DNA from: Desulfovibrio sp.
GTDB taxonomy: Bacteria > Desulfobacterota > Desulfovibrionia > Desulfovibrionales > Desulfovibrionaceae
NCBI GenBank assembly: GCA_031270875.1
Contig: JAISXC010000032.1
Span: 1-6,385 of the forward strand
Direction: 5' to 3'
DNA length: 6,385 nt
Shown here: positions 1 through 4,760 of the stretch, in pieces
How the letters are laid out: every line of letters starts with the position of its first letter
Position numbering within the stretch: position 1 is the stretch's first letter
Notes under the pieces: generated by a model
Databases searched by the model: none
The model's input: the letters and a program-made list of their open reading frames with translations, nothing else
What the model was told of the DNA's origin: nothing
Position numbers and translations under genes: made by a program

Positions 1-67
1 CCGCGCAAGCCATGCCCGCGCAAGCCAAAACAAGCGTCGCCGCCGCAATGCCCAAAACAGTCTTCAT
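1..67 (-). CDS. Exported protein, N-terminal signal peptide only (cut by window edge)
   Basis: Only the first 22 codons are visible, read leftwards from an ATG at 67-65. AAGGAG at 80-75 lies 7 nt before it, a near-ideal ribosome binding site. The peptide begins MKTVLGIAAATLVLACAGMA: a short Lys-containing start, then a long hydrophobic run, which is a Sec signal peptide. Cys16 follows V-L-A and a further Cys follows A-G-M-A, so lipoprotein processing is possible, but neither site is a perfect lipobox. An 11-bp direct repeat with a 15-bp period (1-11 and 16-26) encodes the doubled Ala-Cys-Ala motif. The gene is divergent from the DUF3137 gene. Function is unknown because the mature part lies outside the window. 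Confidence 0.75.
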   Translation of the reverse strand, partial: MKTVLGIAAATLVLACAGMACA

Positions 68-260
68 GCGAATTCTCCTTAACAGCCCGGCTTGAGGTTT
101 GTATTCCCTGACCTTGAAACAGCAAAAAATATACCGTCAGCCCAAGCGCCGCCGCCATGCACGAAAAGACCGCCGCCGTGCCCGCCCTGGCGGCCTCCCT
201 CTCCCGGGAGCCGCCCAAATATTTGGCATGTGTTGTCGCCCATGCCCATTTTTTGTCCAA
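68..260 (-). other. Doubtful short ORF with one transmembrane segment
   Basis: A minus-strand frame starting at TTG 260-258 has GAGGA at 271-267, 6 nt upstream. It begins Met(TTG)-Asp-Lys-Lys-Trp and carries a polar, Arg/Glu-rich stretch. A convincing transmembrane helix follows, roughly TAAVFSCMAAALGLTVYFLL, and then a polar tail. In its central part the third codon positions are strongly G or C, as in the real genes here, while the alternative frames are poor. Against it, there is no stop before the window edge, so it would run through the whole visible start of the signal-peptide gene at 67, which has the better start signal. It may be a decayed small membrane-protein gene or chance. Confidence 0.25.
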
Positions 261-459
261 TGAACATCCTCGAGCGCTTCGCCTCTCATCGGGCAAGGGA
301 GATGTCCCCTATGCCAGAAGTCCCTTGAGGCAGTGGCGCTGAATTTGCAAAATCGGAAGGTCGACCAAGGGCTGAACGCAGTAATTCCTAAATCCCCGGC
401 CTCCCTGGGCAGGGGTATGATTCCGTACGTTTTACACACTCATCAGAAAGGAATGTGCA
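261..459. other. Divergent intergenic region without a supported gene
   Basis: Together with 68-260 this separates two divergent genes. The long open frames here lack start signals and plausible protein sequence. It should contain the promoter of the DUF3137 gene. The nearest hexamers are TATGAT at 416-421 without a -35 partner, and TTGAGG (326-331) with CAAAAT (349-354) at about 17 bp spacing; both are weak. No clear operator or terminator is visible. Confidence 0.4.
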
Positions 460-1863
460 ATGAATTTTATGGAAATTCTTTTGCTGATATTTTCCGCCGT
501 TATTCTGGGCATAGCCGTCAAGGTATTCTTCATACTGCGGGGGGTGTGGCGCGACGCGAAGAGCTACAAGGCGTCCAGCGGCAACGAAGCGCTGATGGCA
601 ATGGAACGACAGCGCCTCAAGGCGAAACTGCTCAAAATTGCGGGCGTTGTTCTGGGAGTCGCCACAATTGTCGTGGGAGTATACCTCGAACTGCCCCCGC
701 AGTTGCTGCCCTTTGCGGGAGGGGGCGTGTTCTGCCTCTTTCTGGTGTGGTCCCTGGTGATAACACGCCAGTATAATGAACGTTTCAAAGAAGATCTGGT
801 CAAGGTCGAGTTGGCGAAAGTTTTGGACAATCTGCACTATGACCCCGAGGGCATGCTCGACAGGGAAGCCATCGCAAACCTGGACTTTTTCAGGAACGCG
901 GACAGCATCGGCGGCAACGACCTGATCACTGCCGACTACAAGGGGATTCATTTTTCCCAATGCGATATGAGCGTACGCGAGCGGTACCGAGTCACTGTGA
1001 CGGATAGCAAGGGACACATCAGGACAGAGACGCGGTGGCGCGACATATTCAAAGGCAGGGCCATGCAATTTGCTTTTGCTGGCCGGTTCAGGGGAACAGT
1101 TCACGTTGTGAAGCGGGATTTTGGCGCGGCAAAGGTTACCGCGTCTGACGGCGGGTGGCAAAAAGTGGAAACGGAACTTGACGAGTTCAACAGACTTTTC
1201 GAGGTTTACGCGGAAGACCCCCTGGACGCCATGGCGGTACTTACGCCGCAAATGATAGAGGGGATCTTCTTTTTCAGTAAGGCGCTGGATGTCCCCTCGG
1301 CCTTCCACTTCCATGAAAATACGATGTACGCCTTTATGGAGCTTACGCGCGAAACCTTTGACGCATCACACAAAAGAACGCTGCTGGAAGAACGAAAACT
1401 TTTGGAACGCGACATTGCCCTGGTCACGGGTTTTTTTGACGTCATGTATTTCAAACCCCAGGGCGGCCTGGATACAAACGGCATGCAATCTGATCGGAGT
1501 ATGGACGCCGTCGCCGAACGGGTCGCAACCGTGGCCGCCGCCGCGGGCACTTCCGTCGCGGAAAAACTCCTGCATAAGACATCCCGCGCCACCGGCAGAG
1601 TTGCCGGTAAAACAATCCATTATTTTCCCTATGCAGTAATAGCGGTCTTTTTGCTCAGCGCCGTCTACACCCTGAGTGAGCTGCCGGACGGCATAAAAGC
1701 GGGCACGACCGCAGACGCCATGGAACTGCCCACCGTCGCCTATCTTCTTATTATGGGAGCCATCACCATACCGTGGTCTTTTATCCGAAGCCTGAAAGGA
1801 TATGCTGTGGTATCATTTCTTATGCTGTGCCATTTTCTCTTTCTGTCAGCGAACCTGGGGTAG
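460..1863 (+). CDS. DUF3137 family membrane protein
   Basis: This encodes 467 residues. AAAGGAA at 447-453 precedes the first ATG by about 6 nt, so the start is secure. Predicted membrane segments lie near residues 4-26, 58-76 and 82-102, then three more near 390-407, 424-443 and 447-464. Between them is a large soluble domain, residues about 110-330, that I recognise as DUF3137. It has the core G-N-D-L-I-T-A-D-Y then G-I-H-F-S, a central F-x-G-R-A-M-Q-F-A-F segment, a G-T-V-H-V-V strand, and the motif FEVYAEDPLDAMAVLTPQMI, matching the family's conserved 'VYS-DQVEARYILTP' region. DUF3137 proteins are bacterial membrane proteins of unknown biochemical role, often encoded beside LemA. No lemA is visible here. 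A Lys/Glu/Arg-rich helix (about 303-320) and an Ala-rich stretch (350-370) link the domain to the C-terminal membrane bundle. The gene stands alone in its orientation, with 591 bp before the next plus-strand gene. Confidence 0.93.
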   Translation: MNFMEILLLIFSAVILGIAVKVFFILRGVWRDAKSYKASSGNEALMAMERQRLKAKLLKIAGVVLGVATIVVGVYLELPPQLLPFAGGGVFCLFLVWSLVITRQYNERFKEDLVKVELAKVLDNLHYDPEGMLDREAIANLDFFRNADSIGGNDLITADYKGIHFSQCDMSVRERYRVTVTDSKGHIRTETRWRDIFKGRAMQFAFAGRFRGTVHVVKRDFGAAKVTASDGGWQKVETELDEFNRLFEVYAEDPLDAMAVLTPQMIEGIFFFSKALDVPSAFHFHENTMYAFMELTRETFDASHKRTLLEERKLLERDIALVTGFFDVMYFKPQGGLDTNGMQSDRSMDAVAERVATVAAAAGTSVAEKLLHKTSRATGRVAGKTIHYFPYAVIAVFLLSAVYTLSELPDGIKAGTTADAMELPTVAYLLIMGAITIPWSFIRSLKGYAVVSFLMLCHFLFLSANLG

Positions 1864-1902
1864 ATACTCTGCGTGTGCCGCATGGACGACATTGCGGCCT
1901 GC

Positions 1903-1995
1903 TCAATCAACGCCTCCCACAAGGAGAAGAACCAACCCATAATATGCCGCCGCGCAGCAAACGAGAATCGTGCAGAGAATTTTCAGGGGTCTCAT
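1903..1995 (-). CDS. Possible 30-residue hydrophobic membrane peptide
   Basis: ATG at 1995-1993 opens a 30-codon frame ending in TGA at 1905-1903. AAAGGAA at 2010-2004 lies about 9 nt upstream. The product is almost entirely one transmembrane helix: MRPLKILCTILVCCAAAYYG, then a Leu/Val run ending in Gly-Gly-Val-Asp. Two positive residues before the helix and an acidic last residue are typical of small single-pass membrane proteins, and of type I toxin-like peptides. Third positions are mixed. There is no cognate antisense RNA or recognised family, and it could instead be the truncated start of a lost exported-protein gene. It lies downstream, on the minus strand, of the palindrome at 2041-2058. 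Confidence 0.38.
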   Translation of the reverse strand: MRPLKILCTILVCCAAAYYGLVLLLVGGVD

Positions 1996-2040
1996 CAGCG
2001 GTATTCCTTTTTCGTCGGCACGCCGCCGACGGCAAGAGGA

Positions 2041-2058
2041 AGGAAAAACGTTTTTCCT
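2041..2058. promoter_or_regulatory. 18-bp perfect palindrome, candidate operator
   Basis: AGGAAAAACGTTTTTCCT is a perfect inverted repeat with no spacer, which suits a homodimeric DNA-binding protein better than an RNA hairpin. Its right half plus flank (CGTTTTTCCTCA, 2049-2060) recurs exactly at 2289-2300. It lies about 45 bp before the start of the small minus-strand ORF. No regulator is identifiable in the window. Confidence 0.35.
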
Positions 2059-2091
2059 CATGTCTCCGGCCATGGCGGGTCTTTCTCAATG

Positions 2092-2113
2092 CCCGGCCCA
2101 ATGCCCGGGCCGG
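2092..2113. repeat. GC-rich hairpin with short tandem repeat
   Basis: CCGGCCC (2093-2099) pairs with GGGCCGG (2107-2113) across a 7-nt loop. The same segment is part of a direct repeat: CAATGCCCGG occurs at 2087-2096 and 2099-2108. No T-tract follows on either strand, so this is not a normal intrinsic terminator. Confidence 0.4.
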
Positions 2114-2134
2114 ATGTCCGGTAAATTTGCACAA

Positions 2135-2280
2135 CGTGTGCCAAAGCCGCTCTGCAAGCATCTGGCGGCAAGGATTTGAAGCAAATCCTCGCGGAGTATT
2201 TCACGTGTGAAACGCTCCAGTTGCTCAAATAGTGGAAATAATTGGCGGGCAGATGACTATGCCCATTATTTTGGCACATG
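2135..2280 (+). repeat. Nested inverted repeats closed by a long-range stem
   Basis: TGTGCCAAA (2137-2145) is the exact reverse complement of TTTGGCACA (2270-2278), and the match extends to 11 bp with one mismatch. Inside this pair are three further stems. AGGATTTG (2171-2178) pairs with CAAATCCT (2182-2189) across a 3-nt loop. TTTCAC (2199-2204) pairs with GTGAAA (2207-2212). AAATAAT plus GGGCA (2236-2251) pairs with TGCCC plus ATTATTT (2260-2271), with a 4-nt bulge. The last stem clashes with the outer one by two bases. This may be a structured leader RNA or a set of operators; I do not recognise a known riboswitch or RNA family. Confidence 0.3.
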
Positions 2281-2429
2281 CTTTCTCCCGTTTTTCCTCA
2301 GGATTCCGCGTAAAAGCGCGTGCCGTGGACGTGCTGTGGACGCGCGATACGCCGCCGCCCGCTGGCTTCGAACTTGCAAACCTTCCCCGTGAACAAGCAG
2401 TGAACGCTGTGACCGTGAAACTTCCATAA
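2232..2429 (+). CDS. Weak short ORF just upstream of the 2455 gene
   Basis: This frame opens at GTG 2232 (next ATG at 2253) and ends in TAA 2427-2429, 25 nt before the following gene. It would give about 58-65 residues. The second half reads like protein, with a segment containing VDVLWTRDTPPPAGFELANL and mostly G or C in third positions. There is no Shine-Dalgarno sequence at either start, and the 5' half lies in the inverted-repeat region. It could be the 3' remnant of a lost gene or chance. No family is recognised. Confidence 0.22.
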   Translation: MEIIGGQMTMPIILAHAFSRFSSGFRVKARAVDVLWTRDTPPPAGFELANLPREQAVNAVTVKLP

Positions 2430-2454
2430 TTTTTTACCACCGAGGAGAAAGAAT

Positions 2455-3357
2455 ATGATGCAAGGAAAACGCCGACTCGTCTGCCTTGTGGCGGCAATGG
2501 TTCTGCTCGCGGCATCGGCGCAGGTTTGCCCGGCTGCCGGGATCGTGCTCAAAAACCAGACGGAGGAAGATTTCGAGGGGATCTACTGCGTCGACGATCA
2601 GGGCGCGACAAAGCAGGTTGCCGGCGAACTTGACGGAGGCGCGTCCGTCAAGGTCTCGCCGAATAAATTTCCGGAAAACGAATGCAACCGTATCGCGGTC
2701 CTTTTGGGCGGCAAGGGCTGGCAGTTTTACCACGAGCCGGAGCCCGGAGCGGCTTCGGAAATGGTCTTTTCCATGGAGGAGTACCGCCCCGAGACGGACG
2801 AATACCCCTCCCTCCTGATCACTTCGGACGGAGAAAGCTACGTGTCCCCGGCCGGGGTGCCGCTCGGCATGCTGGTCCAGGCCATGGAATTCGGGATGGA
2901 CGAGGCCAAGTGGAAGGAGATCGCGGTGCCCGACGTTGACCCGAAGGAAAACACGGAATTTGCCGTGTCCTTCGCGGACCAGTCCTGGAACATGCATGAC
3001 GAGGGTCTGGTCTTTAAGGAGCTTGTGGAGGGCAAGCAGCTCGCGGCGGCGATCAGCCTGAAAGCATACTTCGGCAACGCCGTTGTTGCGGCGATTTTCG
3101 AAGGCCTGAAGGGTTTCGGCTGCGTTCCGGCGGCCTTCACGCTCGACGACCAGACGGCAAAACTGGACGGCGCGATGGACGGGGACGCCAAATGGGAGGC
3201 CATGGACAAGTACATGGCCAAGGCGGCCGGCGGAGACGGCGGCGATGTGCGCATCCTTTTCGGCAGCGGGTCCTTTACCGTCACGTTGGAGCTTGACCTC
3301 GACAACTCCGTGGCCGTCCTGGTCATCAAGCGCAAGGAAGGCGCGGCCTTCGGGTAG
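2455..3357 (+). CDS. Secreted protein of unknown function, 300 residues
   Basis: GAGGAG at 2442-2447 is followed 7 nt later by ATGATG, so either of the first two codons could initiate. A Sec signal peptide occupies about residues 1-28 (basic start, hydrophobic core 9-21, likely cleavage after Ala27-Ala28), so the product is probably periplasmic. The mature part begins with alternating hydrophobic residues (Gly-Ile-Val-Leu-Lys-Asn, then Glu-Gly-Ile-Tyr-Cys), suggesting a small beta-rich domain to about residue 125. A mixed region follows, then two short beta-like segments at the end (about 265-292). Cys45, Cys77 and Cys223 are the cysteines of the mature chain; Cys45 and Cys77 could form a disulfide in the oxidising periplasm. 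The protein is acidic apart from its basic tail. No catalytic motif is visible. The next gene shares a faint N-terminal pattern and probably a related role. Confidence 0.9.
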   Translation: MMQGKRRLVCLVAAMVLLAASAQVCPAAGIVLKNQTEEDFEGIYCVDDQGATKQVAGELDGGASVKVSPNKFPENECNRIAVLLGGKGWQFYHEPEPGAASEMVFSMEEYRPETDEYPSLLITSDGESYVSPAGVPLGMLVQAMEFGMDEAKWKEIAVPDVDPKENTEFAVSFADQSWNMHDEGLVFKELVEGKQLAAAISLKAYFGNAVVAAIFEGLKGFGCVPAAFTLDDQTAKLDGAMDGDAKWEAMDKYMAKAAGGDGGDVRILFGSGSFTVTLELDLDNSVAVLVIKRKEGAAFG

Positions 3358-3384
3358 AGCGCCCGCGACGTCCGTTTTTCAAAC

Positions 3385-3390
3385 AAGGAG
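3385..3390 (+). promoter_or_regulatory. Strong Shine-Dalgarno for an upstream, in-frame start at 3396
   Basis: AAGGAG is followed 5 nt later by ATG 3396. This start is in frame with the next gene and would add 31 basic residues ahead of its signal peptide. The preferred start at 3489 has its own GGAG (3478-3481, 7 nt spacing). The upstream site may drive a leader peptide, or be a relic of a lost gene start. Confidence 0.6.
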
Positions 3391-3436
3391 AGACGATGCG
3401 CGTGACTATTCGTATGAAAAAGATGTCCCTTAGCGT

Positions 3437-3473
3437 AACCCGTCGGCGGAGATGCCCCGCCGACGGGTTTATT
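3437..3473 (+). terminator. Intrinsic-terminator-like hairpin between two starts
   Basis: AACCCGTCGGCGG (3437-3449) pairs perfectly with CCGCCGACGGGTT (3457-3469) across a 7-nt loop, giving a very stable 13-bp stem. The following tract is short, TTTATT (3468-3473, with its first two bases in the stem). It could end transcription of the 2455 gene. It lies inside the reading frame running from ATG 3396 into the next gene, so ribosomes translating that frame would melt it, as in attenuation. Confidence 0.6.
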
Positions 3474-3488
3474 CCCCGGAGAATTTCC

Positions 3489-4514
3489 ATGCGCAGAAAC
3501 AAATACGCCTTGCTGGCCGCGGCCTGCCTGATAACGCTTGTTTGCGGCGCGCACGCGGCGCGGGCATCCGGCCGGTGCGACATTACCTTTGTCAACGGCC
3601 TTGGCGAACCGATTACCGCCGTAAAAATCCTGTACGATACGCCGTATGGCAAGATACGCCCCACCTCGTCGAGCATCGTTCTTCCGCCGAACGGCGAATA
3701 CCGCCTCGGCGTTCAGGGCGTTACGCTGCCGACGCGGATAATTCTGCTCCTGCCGCTGTCGTCCTATGAGTTCACGGATCTTTCCGGGCTTGCCCCCGAA
3801 CCGGCCATGCGGCTTGAAGTGGCATATGAAGACGGCGTTCCCCGCCTGAAACGGGAGGATGACGCGGCAAAAAGCGCCGCCGGCTCCGAGCGTAAATACC
3901 TCACCCCGGAAAACCGTCCCTATGCCGTGGACCGGGACTTCCTGAGTGACGCCGCAACGATGGAAGAGGTGCGAACCCTGGTCGCCGAGACCGCGGCGGA
4001 CGCGGAACCGGCGGCAACGAATCTGGACGCCATCCTGTTCACGGAAACCTTTGGCGAGCGCACCACGCTGTATTTTCCCGTATTCTGGACATCGGATTAC
4101 GCCGGGTATGCCGACGCAACCCCGGTTGATCTTGACGAGCCGGACGCGGGCATTGCCGTCACCGTCACCGTGCCCCTGCCCAAGGGTGAAGCTCCCGTTG
4201 CGGTGGACGCCCTCATGAGCGACCTGCGGGTAGACGGCTATCGGCCCGCGATATTCCGATGCAACGGACTGGGCGACGGCGACGACAAGGAGATCAATTT
4301 CCTGGAAGGCGGCGGCGACAAATACGGCGACCAGGATGCGGTGCAGGAACACCTGACCGCCGTGCTTGAAAAAGGAACGCTGCTGGAGGCGGAAATCATC
4401 TGGGTGCGAGAGGAAGCCTTTGAAAAGGCGAAGGCGGAAGGCGAGTCTCCCGAAGACACCGGCGTGAGAGTTCGGATTGCAAACGGGCAGTTTGAGGCGC
4501 TCTTTCTGCCGTAA
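3489..4514 (+). CDS. Secreted protein of unknown function, 341 residues
   Basis: I place the start at ATG 3489 because a normal Sec signal peptide begins there (MRRNKYALLAAACLITLVCG, then likely cleavage near Ala-Arg-Ala-Ser), with GGAG at 3478-3481. An in-frame ATG at 3396 also has a strong ribosome binding site; using it gives 372 residues with a 31-residue basic extension, unusual for a signal peptide. The mature protein starts with a beta-rich region (Cys-Asp-Ile-Thr-Phe-Val-Asn, about 30-115) resembling in pattern the start of the upstream gene's product. A charged linker (120-145) follows, then a helical stretch (about 154-172), a beta-rich middle (183-230) and a charged helix rich in Glu, Lys and Ala (about 307-320) near the C-terminus. 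An acidic Asp/Gly-rich segment (GDGDDKEINFLEGGGDKYGD, 262-281) could bind a metal, though it is not a standard EF-hand. The gene ends 16 nt before a strong terminator. Function is unknown. Confidence 0.88.
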   Translation: MRRNKYALLAAACLITLVCGAHAARASGRCDITFVNGLGEPITAVKILYDTPYGKIRPTSSSIVLPPNGEYRLGVQGVTLPTRIILLLPLSSYEFTDLSGLAPEPAMRLEVAYEDGVPRLKREDDAAKSAAGSERKYLTPENRPYAVDRDFLSDAATMEEVRTLVAETAADAEPAATNLDAILFTETFGERTTLYFPVFWTSDYAGYADATPVDLDEPDAGIAVTVTVPLPKGEAPVAVDALMSDLRVDGYRPAIFRCNGLGDGDDKEINFLEGGGDKYGDQDAVQEHLTAVLEKGTLLEAEIIWVREEAFEKAKAEGESPEDTGVRVRIANGQFEALFLP

Positions 4515-4530
4515 CTCCGCCGGGTATCAC

Positions 4531-4579
4531 GCAAAAATGGGCGACATACCGGAACCGCCGGCATGTCGCCCGTTTTTGC
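4531..4579. terminator. Bidirectional intrinsic terminator
   Basis: GCAAAAA plus GGGCGACAT (4531-4547) pairs with ATGTCGCCC plus TTTTTGC (4563-4579), interrupted only by a T-G mismatch. The loop contains its own CCGG / CCGG mini-stem (4549-4552 and 4558-4561). The T-tract on the plus strand and the matching A-tract allow termination from both sides. It lies between the plus-strand 3489 gene and the convergent minus-strand 6053 gene. Confidence 0.88.
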
Positions 4580-4616
4580 GATCGCATCCTCAATCCACTC
4601 CCTGCTTGGCGTTGGG

Positions 4617-4739
4617 TTATTTTCCGATGAAATTCCGCGACCAGTAAATATACCCGCCGGCGGTCACGCGCGCGCCGTATTTCGCTCACATCCGCTCAAC
4701 CCTGATTGAGCCGGCGATGTCACTGAAATCCTCGCTCAC
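4617..4739 (-). pseudogene. In-frame coding remnant downstream of the 430-residue gene
   Basis: After the TAG stop of the gene ending at 4761, the same frame reads seven codons including a TGA (4742-4740). It then runs through protein-like sequence: 17 residues containing DFSDIAGSIRVERM, a TGA at 4688-4686, and 22 residues containing KYGARVTAGGYIYWSRNFIG before TAA at 4619-4617. Codon third positions are about 70 percent G or C, as in neighbouring genes. No start with a ribosome binding site is evident. This looks like the decayed 3' end of the same gene or of a lost neighbour. The TGA is one base from a Trp or Cys codon. Confidence 0.4.
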
Positions 4740-4760
4740 TCAGATTTCTTTACCGCGCCG

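Larger units (their letters stand above)
1864..2454. other. Intergenic region rich in inverted repeats
   Basis: No full-length gene fits in this 591-bp gap. It holds a possible 30-residue minus-strand ORF (1995-1903), an 18-bp perfect palindrome (2041-2058), several GC-rich and AT-rich inverted repeats between 2092 and 2280, and a weak plus-strand ORF ending at 2429, all listed separately. A hairpin at 1877-1898 (GCCGCA / TGCGGC) follows the DUF3137 stop, but it has no T-tract on either strand, so it is not a canonical terminator. The promoter of the 2455 gene should lie near the end; CATAAT at 2425-2430 is a possible -10 element with no good -35 partner. Confidence 0.5.

Noticed and set aside
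388..1314. 308-codon minus-strand open frame opposite the DUF3137 gene
   Set aside because: The plus strand encodes a recognisable DUF3137 domain over the same bases, so this is a shadow frame.
1877..1898. Hairpin after the DUF3137 stop as a terminator
   Set aside because: The stem is only about 6-8 bp and no T-tract follows on either strand.
2271..2288. Sigma-54-like promoter with TTGGCAC
   Set aside because: The -24 element is good, but the bases at the -12 position read CT instead of the near-invariant GC, so it is unlikely to work.
3396..3488. Using ATG 3396 as the primary start of the second secreted gene
   Set aside because: It puts 31 basic residues before a standard signal peptide and runs through a terminator-like hairpin. 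ATG 3489 with its own GGAG fits better, though the upstream start is kept as an alternative.
2838..4352. Very long minus-strand open frame (504 codons) opposite the two secreted-protein genes
   Set aside because: It spans two genes and their intergenic hairpin. The plus-strand genes have signal peptides and ribosome binding sites, and the antisense translation is low in protein-like pattern. Long antisense frames are expected at this GC content.
4670..4700. Selenocysteine at the in-frame TGA (4688-4686)
   Set aside because: The TGA is preceded by another TGA and a TAG in the same frame, there is no start signal, and no clear bacterial SECIS hairpin is visible at the right distance. Decay explains it more simply.
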